A DNA stretch of 64,000 nt from Avena insularis (taxonomy: Eukaryota > Streptophyta > Magnoliopsida > Poales > Poaceae): the NCBI GenBank assembly GCA_023614405.1, contig CM042688.1, positions 375,025,331 through 375,089,330 of the forward strand, written 5' to 3'. Position 1 is the first letter of the stretch; each line of letters begins with the position of its first letter. The notes beneath the pieces are model-generated. The model had not been told where the DNA came from and searched no databases. It worked only from the letters and a program-made list of their open reading frames with translations. A program made the position numbers and the translations under genes. This document shows positions 1-11,134 of the stretch, piece after piece.

Positions 1-1771
1 CCGGATTCAGTGCAGCAATTGCCTCTTGCTCCGCAACTAGGTTAACGTTACGCCAGTCACGAGAAGCTTTGTGGTGCTATCTTGAAGATCCGGTTCTTGA
101 GTGGTTGTCTTCCTGACGGTCGGAGCGATGTTGCTGTTCCGGAACATGTTGGGGTCTTACGTTAGCCCATGCCCGATCTGTGCAACATTGGTCGGAATTT
201 GAGACCAATTTTTGACTTCCGGACAGGGCGACCTTTTGCTGCTCCAGTCCTTTGTTGAGTAGTTTGATTCCCAACTGGGTCTGCTTCGGGCCTGGATTAG
301 CCGATAGGATTTCTCGAGCCGCAACGGTGTTCTATACTGGCGTTGGATACACCCAATCCTCATTGCTGTCGCGTCGAGGCATCCCAAGTTCTCCTCCGAA
401 AAGGACTTTGTGAATTTGTGGGAATTGGTTGTGATCAGTACGACGTTTCCTGGTCTTCTGGTGTTGCCTGGAGTTGTATTTCTCCGCAGATGCCATGCGT
501 TTATTTTCCTCCTCAATGTTTTTTACTTCATCGAGGAGTACTTGATGACGCGCTTCTAGGGCTTGTGCCCTCTCGTCCAGCTCTTCAGCAGTAAGTTCTG
601 CAGCTAGGGGAATAGGTGTGGTTAATGCAACATCGATAAGTTTACGTGCACCTTCAGTGATCACGTGTCCATCCATCGACTCTTCTTTGGGCTCGTCTAG
701 GATAAGCGCTCCATCCGAGTCTTCCTCGTATTCCTCAGCAATCACCTCCTCTGCCGGAGGATCTTTCGCCGGGGTCTTGTTCTTCTTCTTTCCCTTCTTG
801 GCAGCGTCGGTATCAAAGACAGCTTTGGGTCCGTTTCCCAGAGTCAAGCTATGATTGCTACTTTCAAACATCTGGACCTCGGGTTTATCTCCGATTTCCA
901 TGTTATCCTACGTTTTTGGAGAATTTTCCCCTGATCCTTCATCCATGGCTTCTTCTTTCTCTGCAGCATTGGAGTTATACTCCTCCTCATATTCTGCGGA
1001 GAACATTCAGAAATCTGCTGACGTCATCGACTCATCCGAGGATGCGGATACATCGGCGTTTGTTCTGATTGCCTCCAGCACAGAGTCGGTGTTGTCTCCA
1101 GAATCGGCAGAGCCGGATCCGGATCCCACATATTCGATAAAGTGCGATGTGCCCCTCCTGAGATAACTGCGCTCTTCATAGTAGGCTTTGTCGAAACATT
1201 TGATGGTCTTGAGGATTTCATCTACGCCTGAGTTTTGCATTATCATACGCCTCAGTGTGTATCTCAGGAAAGGCCTGTCCGTTCCGATGTCGTCAGAGCC
1301 AGAACCAGCATTGTTGTTGTGTTCCTCCTGGATTTTGACTTCAGCGGGTGAGTCGATCTGGGATTCAATCTCTACAGGGAGATCCACTCCAGATCCAACT
1401 TGGACTGTCAAGTCTGCTTTAGGCTCGGATTTCTCTACTGTCTCCGCGATTAGTGCGGGCTGGGCGGGATTAGGGTTTTCTGAGATCCGGAACTCTGCCC
1501 CCTCCGCAGATAAAGGGGATCTAGAGATTTCTTCTTCCTCTATCATCACCGCTAGGGAGGGTCGGACAGGTTCAGCAAAACCGATGTAAACGTCGATCTC
1601 GCCAAAAGACATGATGGTGTAGGCAGTCACAGCCTCCCTAGCCAGAATCCAGGTCTCGTCGAGAACGATGAGAGGGACGTCGCTGGCATAGAGGATGCGA
1701 TCGACGGCGATGGTCTCGCCGATTCCGATTCTTGCAGATTCCACGCGGAACGCAGATCCGAAGCTCACTTG
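1..1771 (-). pseudogene. Leader/gag-type ORF of Tat-like Ty3/gypsy element M (5' portion only)
   Basis: The reading frame runs leftward from the primer binding site. It is open from 1789 to 1007 (260 codons from the first Met, which overlaps the PBS), is then broken, and resumes from 901 to 332 (189 codons). The product is acidic and low in complexity. The segment PTVGQ directly after the PBS, the FGEIDVYI block near residue 83 and a DSVLEAI block near residue 238 all have counterparts in the leader of E1 (PTVGK, FGDIHIFI, DSVLDAL), which places M in the same lineage. The second part has a charged helical stretch (LTAEELDERAQALEARHQ), probably coiled coil. No zinc knuckle or polymerase is reached before the window ends. 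Its function is not established. It is probably the N-terminal part of a gag-type polyprotein. Confidence 0.65.
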
Positions 1772-1790
1772 CCCCACGGTGGGCGCCAAC
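1772..1790 (-). other. Primer binding site of element M
   Basis: On the minus strand this reads GTTGGCGCCCACCGTGGGG, directly after the LTR end. The TGGCGCC start fits the 3' end of plant tRNA-Asp, and the later bases do not. The same motif with small changes follows the 5' LTRs of E1 and E2. Confidence 0.8.
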
Positions 1791-2291
1791 TGTCATCGGA
1801 TTGATGACAAGTACGCCATGAGGGGGTCCTCGAGGCGTGCGTAAGAGAGGGGTGTGAGACGTACAGTGTTGTGGGATGGTGAGCACACAAGTTTACCCAG
1901 GTTTGAATCCGCCGGCTTTGGACGGATCCTACTCCTGCTAGCAATCTAGTAATACGGCAGAGCCGAAATATGGGTTACAAGGGTTCGCCTGTGCGAGTTG
2001 AGATTGTGATTGTAAGGAGTGCCCTAAAGGCTCTCCCTAGGACGGCTTATATACATATCCGGCCTAAGGTTTACAGGAGAGACCTATCCAGCTACGACTA
2101 AGAGTTGGTTCCAGAGTACATCTTGAACTACAAGTAACACTATTGGCCTAAGTCGGTAAGTCTTCTGGGCCTTCCCGTAGCCAGATTGGACTCTGTTTCT
2201 TCTCCCTGACTGGGCCGCCCATGAACCAAAGCTCTAACCCAATGTGGGCCACCCTGGTCAGTGAGGAACTAGGAAAAGTATATCCCCAACA
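1791..2291 (-). repeat. 5' LTR of element M
   Basis: A 501-bp LTR. Its minus-strand start is TGTTGGGGATATAC and it ends TGACA just before the PBS. A TATATAA-type box lies at about 2044-2053 on the minus strand. The other LTR and most of the element lie left of the window. The right boundary is fixed because 2292 onward continues another LTR family without a gap. Confidence 0.88.
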
Positions 2292-2679
2292 ACCAACATA
2301 CTCAGAGCCTTGGAGTGCAAGACACGAAAGACTAGTTCGTATTAGTGTAGAACTCTTTACCTTGTCCGGCAAGGACCTTTACCTATAAACCCTAGGTTCT
2401 GGTGCCTTTATAAGTTAGACCTATGGGAGCCTTTAGGGAACAACCTATTAGACTGCTAAGTACAATGTGCAACACCTCGCACAGCGAACCTATCTCTGTA
2501 ACTCGGCGTATTGCCATTATAGTGATTTATAGCAGGAGTAGAGTTCCGCCACCGTTGTGGGACATGAACCTGGGTAAGATGTGTTAGCTCTTACCCACCA
2601 ACTCTCCGCCTTAACCCACGTCTCTAAACACACATTGTGAGGACCCCTCCATGGCGTACTCGTCAGCAATACCACGACA
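2292..2679 (+). repeat. 3' part of an E1-family LTR, interrupted by element M
   Basis: This 388-bp segment matches LTR positions 162-548 of E1 (compare 30416-30802), down to the terminal ACCACGACA. The first ~160 bp are missing at 2292, exactly where M ends, so M inserted in this LTR and the rest should lie left of the window. The first bases ACCAA align with ACTGA of the intact LTR and would be one copy of the M target duplication. No PBS follows at 2680, so this is a 3' LTR or a solo LTR. Confidence 0.85.
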
Positions 2680-2964
2680 GGAAAAATACTCGGAAATCCC
2701 GCGCTGAGCCCCCAAGAAAGTAAATATCTCAAAAGAATCTTGCGTTCGGGCTAGTACAAGGATGGCCTTGTCCTTGGTCAAGGCACACTACAATGACGCC
2801 GACATGAGCCTCATAACCTTCGGCATGCCGAAGTTTAATAAGGAAGGGAATAAAATAGATCGTGATGCTATATGGAACTCCCTCACTGTCTATGACACCA
2901 AGGTTGCCAAGATGGTCCAGCGGACGTCTACATGCCTGCCGAGGAGATGGACGATGAGCCAGTA
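2680..2964 (+). pseudogene. Left half of Tat copy E0: last exon of its antisense gene
   Basis: From about 2692 the sequence is the reverse complement of 26360-26620 in E1. Translation from 2762 gives ALSLVKAHYNDADMSLIT, matching SLSLVKAHYDNTDIDLVT of the last exon of the E1 antisense gene. The host copy is therefore a minus-strand element whose antisense gene points right. The frame resumes at 36020 after the L4 insertion. The split lies in the acidic stretch after VYMPAEEMDDEP. Confidence 0.8.
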
Positions 2965-2989
2965 TGTCGGCGTAATGGGATCGGGGGTC
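2965..2989 (+). repeat. L4 5' LTR, segment 1 of 3
   Basis: The first 25 bp of the LTR, starting TGTCGGCGTAATGGGATC. They match the start of the 3' LTR at 34857. The last five bases GGGTC are the target site of the Athila solo LTR that follows. Confidence 0.88.
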
Positions 2990-4521
2990 TGCTTACTTAA
3001 TATGTTGAGCTCGTTGGGGAACCCCAAGAGGAAGGTATAACGAGTACATCAACAAGTTTTCCCTCAGTTATGAAACCAAGGTTATCGAACTAGTAGGAGC
3101 AAGGAAACACCTCCAAGGTGTTATTTATACCTTGGAATCCTGCACAACACAATCACAGAACTTTGCCCCAACTTACAGTGAGGTTGTCAATCTCATCGGT
3201 ATTGTGTGGAAGATAGTAATTGCTTGCAGAATGTAAACAGAAAACAATAAATAGTAGATTGTAGATTGATGGTAAAAGAAAGGACCGGGGTCCATAGTTC
3301 ACTAGTGGTGATTCTCCTTAAGATAGATGACATGTTGGGTGAACAAATTATGGTGGGGAAATTGACAAACATCGAGAAAGCATACATGCATATACTAATC
3401 ATCTTGACTCCTATGCGATTTGATTGGGCAATACAACATTATACATAGACCGTAATCTAACTACATCTATGACTAATAATCCACCTTCAGGTTATCATCC
3501 CAACCCCCTACATTATTAAGTTGCATGCAATAGATAATTGCATTAAGCATTGTGTGTAAAGTAAACAATACGATTGTTCTATGGACAAAGGATTGCTGTT
3601 TTCTCCCTAGTAGCAACAACACATCTAGTACCTTAGAGATTTCTGTCACTTCCCCAGATTATGAGAGGCATGAACCCACTATCGAGCAAAAATACTCCCT
3701 GTTGGAGTTCCTAGCATCTACTCAGCCAAGATAGCTACTAACAATGGAGAGCATGCAAGATCACAAATAAGAAAGACATGATAGAATCAATAATCAATCT
3801 GAAATAGCATCTCAATATCCATCGGATCGCCGCAATCACAACATGTAGGATTACAAATAGATGATCTTGATCATGAACGGAGCTCACAAGATCTAAAAAT
3901 GGTAGCACAAAGGAGAACAACCAACCATCTAGCTGCTACATGGACCCGTAGTCCAGGGATGAACTACTCACGCATCACACCGGAGGCAGGCATGGTGATG
4001 AAGAAGGCCTCCAGGGTGATCTCTCCCCTCCGGCAGGGTGCCAGGAAGAGCTTCAGATCCCTCTCGATCTAGGGATGGAGATGACGGCAGCTATAGACTC
4101 TTTCGTGGAATTTTGATCGGGTACTTAGGGTTTCTGTATTGGAGGCTTATTATAGGCGAAAGGGGAGGCCGAGGGGGTTCCCTAGGCGGCCACACCACCC
4201 ACTGGCCCGGGCCAGGCCGGACCGCATGGCCATGTGGTCTGGCCGGCCCCTGGGCCCTCTCTGTCACGTCTTCTGGCTCCGTGTCCCCCTCGGTGAAATA
4301 TTGACTTTGGCTTTTGTCCTGTCCAATTCCAAGAATATTCATTTTTTGACTTTCTGGAACCAAAAACAGCAGAAAACAGGCAACTGGCACTATGACATCT
4401 TGTTAATAGGTTAGTCCCAGAATGTCTATAAAAATACTCCAAAGTATGGACAAAACATAAGAAAGTAGATATAAAACAAGAAGGGAACATCAAAAATTAT
4501 AGATACGCTGGCAACATATAA
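2990..4521 (-). mobile_element. Solo LTR of an Athila-lineage element (Sabrina/WHAM-like)
   Basis: This 1532-bp minus-strand LTR lies between GGGTC (2985-2989) and GGGTA (4522-4526), a 5-bp target duplication with one change. The left end TGCTTACTTAATATG and a right end near GATACGCTGGCAACATATAA correspond, as I recall it, to the ends of the wheat Sabrina/WHAM LTR, and the segment near 4405-4420 corresponds to the GGGACTAACCTATTAAC tract of that group. No internal region is present. Open frames inside it, such as 4038-4304, are chance frames. Confidence 0.85.
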
Positions 4522-4526
4522 GGGTA

Positions 4527-5393
4527 CCTCGCATTGCACCTTAGCACGTTGGCCAGGACCCACCGGTCAGCTACTCCACAGATGGGTGGCCTGGCCGGGA
4601 AACGCGTCACCAGGATACAAACACCAAGTGCTCCAAGTAGGTATGGATCTATTATGATGATCCTATGGATACTAAGTATCAGCTATGTTGTAGGTACCTG
4701 TGGGTAAGACAAACGCTAGAAGACACGTCTCGACCAACCAACCGGGTGCGGACAAGAAGGAATGGATAACAACAAGCACAAGGTGGTCCTGCCCCTCCTC
4801 CTAGGATGCCTCGGAAGGAGGGCAAGGGCACTGTTGGGGGCAGTGAGGCTGAGGAGCAGCCTCTACCAAGCCCCGGAAGGACAATAGAAGCACCATCTCC
4901 TGGGCTAGGCGCGTCCCGAGAACCAGAGTCAACTGTGCCTTAAAAGGTTTGTCAGGCCTAGCCTTGGGAACCGATGATGCGCCAACATCACTTGACATCA
5001 TCATGGTGGTGCAGTCCACTTCAGCGCGTCACTGACAAGAGTGATAGCTTGGAGCCTTAGCTGTCACTCGACCATCGAGTGCATCTGTGCATCGCCCCTG
5101 GCCGTCCATTGGCCACAGGCGCTGCCTACCTGCTTGAATACCGCATAGCACTCCGTGATTGATGTCCGGGAACGCCCCGGGAGGTGCTCCATGCTGACCC
5201 TGTGGTGATCCCTTGGTGCATAAAAGGAGGCACTTGGCCGAGAGTTAGAGGGAGGGTTTTTGCGGGACATAAAGAGGGTTTTTTGCAGGACATAAGGGAG
5301 GGTTTTTGCTGGACCTAACATAAGGTTCTGGACATGGACACAGAGCTATGAGAAAGCAAGGAAGTGAGGAAAGAAAGAAAGAAAGAGGAAGCC
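4527..5393 (+). repeat. L4 5' LTR, segment 2 of 3
   Basis: This segment continues segment 1 and aligns with 34882-35741 of the 3' LTR. At 5220-5227 the promoter box reads CATAAAAG where the 3' LTR has TATAAAAG. A purine-rich stretch of GAAA repeats lies at 5364-5390. It ends AAGCC, the target site of E2, whose second copy AAGAC is at 31283-31287. Confidence 0.88.
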
Positions 5394-6259
5394 TCTCGTG
5401 GTGTGGAATAGGGCAATACCATCGGGGATTGCATGAGAGGGGATAATCAGGATGCTATCAGTGGCTACTCGCAATGGGTTGGGCACAGATACTGCAGATA
5501 TAGTGATGTACCTAGGTTCGGAGCCCTTTTGTCGAGGTAATACTCCAACTCCTGCAAGGATCTACTATCTTGGGGGCAAATGCCTAGTACAGGTGCTCCT
5601 TGAGCTATTTCCCTAGATCTTATGGAGACCTAGAGGAAGAATATTAACTAATGTACTTGTTGAGTCTAGAGAACTTACCGAGAACCCTAGCAATACCCTC
5701 CCTTATATGCTGGCTAGGAGAGGTAGGTTACAATGTGGGCTCTAGGGTTTACTGTTTGTGCTTTGGGTTTACAAAGAGGGTTGGTTGGACGGGCCCAGCC
5801 GGTGGGTCAGGACCCGGTCAAGCCTCTAGTAAAGGGGGATAGCGCTACAGTGTCCCAGTGCCTTTGTGTTGGGCGTCAGTTGGTGCTTTATTTGCCAGCT
5901 GGTGCTTTAGCGGTCAATTGACAATGCTCTCCTCAGCTTCCAACCTTGGTGCTTTGGCGCAGATGTCTTCTAGTGCCGGCAGGGTGGTGCACCAGCCTAT
6001 CCGGTCAGGGGTGCACTATGAAAGAAGCATCACCCCTCTGTATCTTGGCCAACTGATCTGAGGCGGCCGGGTAGGGGTGGCCACCCACTCGGTTCTTCCG
6101 GCCATCCGGCTAGACAGGCCAGCGGGGGAATCTTTAGGGCGGATCGAATGGAGCAGTCCACCCGGGTGTGGTTCTTTGTCTTGCGGCCATCCGGCCAGGC
6201 ATCCCTATAGCCGGCCAATTAAGCCAGGCTTGGCCTACCCGGGGGTCACCCCCCCAACA
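5394..6259 (-). repeat. E2 3' LTR (left)
   Basis: An 866-bp LTR. The minus-strand start is TGTTGGGGGGGTGACC and the other end reads TCTCGTGGTGTGG, where the partner at 17494 has TGTCGTGGTGTGG. By eye the two LTRs differ at roughly one position in eight over their first 165 bp, mostly transitions. Confidence 0.9.
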
Positions 6260-6275
6260 CTAGTCCCCGAGCGCG
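6260..6275 (-). other. E2 polypurine tract
   Basis: On the minus strand CTCGGGGACTAG lies directly before the 3' LTR start. Its position and purine content fit the plus-strand primer. Confidence 0.6.
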
Positions 6276-6798
6276 TAGGGACTTCACCTTGTGGATAAGT
6301 TCTTGTGTTCCCATTGACTGAACTGAAATGATTGGCTATGAAAAAATAGATGTAGACTTGTCTTATAGTGTTTGTCATTTTTTGGCTCGAGATGCTTGTC
6401 ATTTCCCGGATGGAGTTTACCGGCTTTGGAACCAGTGGCCCACCCACAAGGTGTGAGCGACGATTGAATTGACCGGCTGCCGCACCCGGCAGGGGGAGAT
6501 GGATCGCTTGGTTGCTGAGGTCAGTGCTTACGTTGTCCATGCCTGGCGCCTCTGGAACGCGTTGCACCAGTTTGACCGCTTGGTCTGCCGCATTAGTTTT
6601 TGGTAACTGTGCCCATGTCTTCAGCATTAGGGTTTCTCGGGGATCGTGTGCATGGCTTGCCTCCCATAGTAACACCTGTGGGGTCCTCTATGGGAGTTAT
6701 GTTGGCACACATGATCTGTAACCGAAGCGTCGTGGGGGAGCGGGGCGGTTTCTTTCCACGTGGCAGTAGGGAGCACAAGAGGCGTGCCTGTCTTGCAG
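6276..6798. other. E2 region upstream of the antisense gene
   Basis: These ~520 bp lie between the polypurine tract and the TATA box of the antisense gene. The open frames seen (for example 6235-6675 minus) have no recognisable content and lie in the presumed promoter region. I see no gene here. Confidence 0.5.
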
Positions 6799-6808
6799 CG
6801 ATAAATAG
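6799..6808 (+). promoter_or_regulatory. TATA-like box of the E2 antisense gene
   Basis: CGATAAATAG lies about 140 bp before the proposed ATG at 6942. The antisense genes of E1 and L4 have TATA-like boxes at similar distances from their starts. Confidence 0.5.
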
Positions 6809-6941
6809 GGCCGCAAGAGAGGGGGTTTCCCCCACTTCATCTTCCTCCTGCGTCTTGCTGCTCCTGTCCCCTTTCCACTCTTCCTCCTTCTCCTTTTGTG
6901 CTTCCAATCCTTTGTCGTCGGTACAGCCACATCTCCTCGCA

Positions 6942-9900
6942 ACGATGGGGCCTCGCTTCTCCATCACGACCACCGCATCCAACGACATGTTGCCGGAGCA
7001 AGGCGGGGGCTGTGCAGCTCGTACGTGATAGAAGATCTCATCCTGAAGTACGGGCAGGGGAAATTCATCATGTTAGAGCGGGTGGTGAAGCATCGCCTCG
7101 CGCCGGAGGGGAACAGGTCCCTAAACCCCAGCCCGGCGAATCCATGGTCTTCCTCATGAAATTTGCTCGCATTGTTTGGCTTGCTGGTGAGCAATTTTGT
7201 GCTTGAGATCTTCGGCGCGTTCGACCTCTAGCTTCATCATCTGGGGGCGAATGCGGTGGCGCAGTTGTGGCATCATATGACCTGCTGCGAGGCCTACTTG
7301 GCAGTTTTCCTAGATACGGTGAACTTCCTTAAGTTCTTTAACTGCAAGGTCCAGGTGATGGGGAAGGTCGGGCCGCTCATGGAGACGAGCTGCTGCGCCA
7401 TCTACTCGCGGTCGTCGTCGGTGATGTTGTGGCTGAGCATGCCTAACACGGTGAAGCCGTGGCAGTGCTCGTACTTCTACATGCGCAATGCCACCAACAT
7501 GGACTGGATTCGGCTACCGACCTTCACCAACGTCTCGTCGACCCGCCAAGGGTCTAGGAGCCCAGGCGGATATGGACCGTCAAGGGTCTGGGAGCCCAGG
7601 CGGATATGGACCATATGGCGACCTGGCTGGAGGCTTTGGTGGAGAAGGTGCAACTCACCTCCCTAGACATTTTATTGTCCTAGATGACGTGTCGCGTGCT
7701 CCCGTTGATGGTGCGGTCGCACAAGATTTACCACCTCTCTGGAGGTGTCGTAGGGTTTCGTCCGAGAGTGGGTTCCCACGATCTCGAAGGAGGACCTGGA
7801 GGAGGACTGGAGATTCTCCTGCGCGCCATTCCACCGAGGCCGGATGCTGCCAAAGGTTTGTTTTTCTTTTCCTTTCCTTGGAATTTTCTTGAAGGGATTC
7901 TGCTTGCTCCTTATCTTCCCCTTTTGTGTATCTCTTTATGGCACGACTTGTGCAGGATGGCATGGGCGACCATGAGCTTCCCATCTTCTTGCTGGACCTC
8001 AAGTCACAGAAGTACCCGCCGACGGAGCTAGTGCTCTTCCCCACCCGGGCCGACGAGGTTGCGAGGAACCGCAGGGTGAGTGTCTCTCCTTGTATTTTTT
8101 CCTTGGTCAGCTTCTGCAGCCGGATTTTTTATATCTTTGTGTATATTGGTGTAGTCGTGCACGGTGAGGATCCTGCTCTTGTCCCGGCCGCCTCGGGGAG
8201 GGCAAGGGGGAGTCGCCGCCCTGACCAGTGTTGCCCCTACAGGGGGCATCGCGAAGAGGTCTCGCCGGCCGAGGCCTTCAGTCATTGCGTCCAGCGTTGC
8301 CAGGTACGTGCCCTTGATCTTTTATGTCTGACTATTGACTTGACCTTTGCTTAGCGTGCCCTTTTTTCTTCATGTAGTGAGGCGATGTCATTGGGTGGCT
8401 CTGCGACCATCGCCACCGCGTCCACCCCTCCTCCTATTATTCCTGAGGGGCCTGTGGAGCCGGCTACGCCTTCTGCAGTCCCGCCGACTGAGGCTGAAGC
8501 CAGTGTGGTGGATCCGTCCCCACCGGTTACGTCCACGACTCTACATCACGCCCCCACCGCCTCCAGGCTTGTTGAGGTGCTCCTGGCCAAGCACGATACA
8601 ACAGCTGCTCCTCCACTCCATCTGACGAAAGGCACGGACCCGGTCATGAGAGAGGCTCAGATAGGTCTCGCCGCCTACCAGGAGGAGGAGCCCGTGGAGG
8701 CGGCATCCGAATCCTCCGCATAGAGTGGCTGGGGGAGACAGCGGGAGGGAGGCGGCTCCCGGCTCTAGCGGCGCGGGCATCAGGGCCCAGCGAACGCCTT
8801 GCACGTAGCTACCGGTAGTGATGATGACCTCCATGTGACCAGATGTCGGTCAGCCTAGGTCGCACTAACGCCGGACAATGTCCTAGCGTATCTCTCTGAG
8901 TCGGCACCCGTCAGCGCTCTTGGCCAGGCGCGCCACCTGATTGAAGCGATGGAGCAGGGACTTGGCTAGGCCAAGGCGCTGGAGGCTTCACTAGAGTGAA
9001 ATATCTCCTTATTACTTTTGTTTTTTTTCATTTCAGCCGGTTTTCTCGTTCTCTTTTTCACTCCTTCTTTTCTGCAGAAAGCTTTTGCTGAAGATGCCAA
9101 GACTACATAGGACCTGGGGGTAAGATTGCTTGCTCTGCTATGTCCTCCCAATTGCGTGAATTTTCGCGTTTTTTTGTTGCCCCTCGGGTACCCTCCTGCA
9201 GCTCTAATAGAGGATAGGGATCAAGAGGTGGAGAGGCTAAAGGCGGAGGTTCTTCGGCTGGAGCACTGCAACAAAGCTCGCCAGGCTCAGATTAATGAGC
9301 TGGTGGAGAATCAGAAGAAAATAGAGATCAAGGCTAGTCAGGGCAAGAAAATCACCGACATCCTCGTTGATTCCCTGTCGAACCTTGGGAATCTTTACGC
9401 AGAGCAGGAAGAGGTTCTGAAGGAGGCCAAGACTCGGAAGAAGGCGGTGTTGGCGGAGCTGTGTCAGATTGCCGAGATTATCATCAGTAAGTTACCCTTT
9501 ACCTGCCGGGTTTCTCTTCATTTGCTGTAGCTGGTTTATGGCGGCTGCTGTTTTGCCAGGTGCAGCTTAGTTCCCGAGGTGGAAGCTGGGCATGACCTCC
9601 ATCTGGAGGAGCTAGTGGTGGTGGTAAGCGAGGAGGCCAACTGGCTGCGCCACGCTGCCATGGACGTCTTCGCTTATGTCTGGTCGGACACCACCTTTCC
9701 CGCCTTGATGCATGCCTTGGCTGGCAAGCTTGTTGCTCCTGATCTTATGGATGCGGCACGGGATTGGGCGGCACGTGGCGGCGTGGAGATGGTGATTGCG
9801 ATGCTGAAGTCTTGGTATCCTGACGTGGATCTTCGGAGCCTTTCCCGAGGGTTCCAGGAAGGGGAAAGTATGACTAGCTTCACACCGAGGTTCCTGACAT

Positions 9901-10003
9901 TCGCTCTTGCAGTGTCAAGATCGGGAGCTTCGTCCAGCTGGACCGGGACTTCAGCGACCTGGCTGGCATGGAGCCATTCGCCTAGACCCTCCTCCCGGCT
10001 CTA
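6942..10003 (+). pseudogene. E2 antisense gene, Transposase_28-like (PF04195), seven exons, broken
   Basis: Opposite in strand to gag-pol. Proposed exons are 6942-7855, 7956-8075, 8243-8303, 8378 to about 8993, 9078-9119, 9202-9486 and 9560 to about 10003. Junctions include AAAG/GTTTGT, CAG/GTACGT, CA/GTAAGT donors and TGCAG, TACAG, GCCAG acceptors. The 8993 donor is weak. Exon 1 shows FVLEIFGAFDL, LHHLGANAVAQL and CEAYLAVF, the pattern of the Transposase_28 domain. The 9202-9486 exon is a coiled coil of about 90 residues. The last exon holds MVIAMLKSWYPDVDLRSLSR, matching MSLSLVKAHYDNTDIDLVTS in E1. Stops and frame changes occur in exons 1 and 4. Molecular function is unknown. The family occurs in Tat-type elements of grasses. 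Confidence 0.65.
7547..7614 (+). repeat. 34-bp tandem duplication in exon 1 of the E2 antisense gene
   Basis: Two near-identical 34-bp units start at 7547 and 7581 (CAAGGGTCTRGGAGCCCAGG). The length is not a multiple of three, so the duplication shifts the frame. Confidence 0.85.
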
Positions 10004-10275
10004 GCATAGTCTGATGCCCCGATCAATGTCGCCTCTAGCATCCAAGCTCCAACGGATTCCTCTGACCCCTCAGTTGAACCTCAAGCCTGATCCCTGGAAT
10101 GCAAGGAGTATTTATACTGGTTGGAAACTTGTCCTTTTTATCTGTCTGTGAACAACTTGTTCTTATTCTATGTTGAACTCTAATGGGATCTTCGTTTCCC
10201 TATATGATATTGTCTTGTGCTCTTTTGCTTACACTTTCTGATTGCTTGGCTTGTGTTTGTTGCATGCCTATTTCT
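10004..10275. other. E2 spacer after the antisense gene
   Basis: An AT-rich stretch downstream of the antisense gene, probably its 3' UTR. No coding content is seen. Confidence 0.4.
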
Positions 10276-10463
10276 GTGTGGGGGCACGCGAGCCCACCCA
10301 CAGGGTGTACTCCTCGAGGTTCGGGCCAGCTAGAGAATCCAGCCGGGTCGAAGCTCCTTTGTGTTGTTACCATTTGCAGGTCTTTGCGTGGGGGCGTGCG
10401 AGTGCACCCACAGGGTGTAGTCCCCGAGGATCGGGCCGGCTGGAGGATCTAGCCGGGTCGAAG
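10276..10463 (+). repeat. Tandem repeat in the hypervariable region of E2
   Basis: Two ~74-bp copies (10276-10349 and 10390-10463, period about 114) share GGGGGC..GCGAG..CACCCACAGGGTGTA and end CTAGCCGGGTCGAAG or CCAGCCGGGTCGAAG. They lie between integrase and the antisense gene, the place where Tat-lineage elements are known to carry variable tandem repeats. Confidence 0.8.
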
Positions 10464-11134
10464 TTTCTTTATGCCTTCTCCCGTCTAGGGGTGATTGGCA
10501 CCCAACCCTGGTACTTGTCTTGGATTTTGGCTCGTGCAAAAATAAAACACAAGTAATGGTTTCTGCGTTAGATATGCATAAGAGGAGTATAGTCTGTAAT
10601 TCGTTCATTGCGGTTGGAAACTTTGTCGTTTCACGCTAGGCCAACAACTTGGTCCTTTTCTCAGTGAGCATTGGTCGTTCAAGTTGTGCCCTTGTCGGCC
10701 GTGAGCCGGGTTGCGGTCTAAAACTGGAATCAGTGGGTTAGCTAGTGGGCGTACTACATGATACTTCAGATTTTAGTTATCAGCGTCGAGCGAGTGAGCA
10801 CAACCGGAACATACAGACATTTTTGTTTTCATTATGACTTTTCATGTAGGGGTCTTCGAGCTTTCTCCTCTCGCCGGATCTATCAGCCGGTGTGCGGTCT
10901 GCAGCCAGAATTGAAGAGGAAGCCCTTAGAGCCACATATAACCGTACAGAATGCGCAACCGTCTGGGCCATCCGTCGAGTCCTCGGGAGAGATCGTCGGA
11001 TCCGGGGTTAAAAATAATACAGCTGGAAAATACCAAATTATATAGCAAGAAATGCCCAACAATTACTGAGTACTCGAGACTGTTTCGAGGCTCTTCAACT
11101 TCTTTAGTACATAAATGTAAGATACATACACTTA
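10464..11134. other. E2 non-coding region between integrase and repeats
   Basis: About 670 bp downstream of the integrase stop on the minus strand. An AATAAA sits near 10541 on the plus strand. No coding sequence is recognised. Confidence 0.4.

Noticed and set aside
1188..1589. 133-codon plus-strand frame in element M
   Set aside because: It is the complement of the leader ORF, which has homology with E1. The plus frame has none.
2762..3040. 92-codon frame as a complete small gene
   Set aside because: Its first 60 codons are the last exon of the E0 antisense gene and the rest runs into the L4 LTR and the Athila solo LTR.
4038..4493. Overlapping open frames in the Athila solo LTR
   Set aside because: GC-rich LTR sequence with no coding homology. 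The same region is non-coding in this retrotransposon group.
5364..5390. GAAA repeats as a separate microsatellite locus
   Set aside because: They are part of the L4 LTR and occur in both LTR copies.
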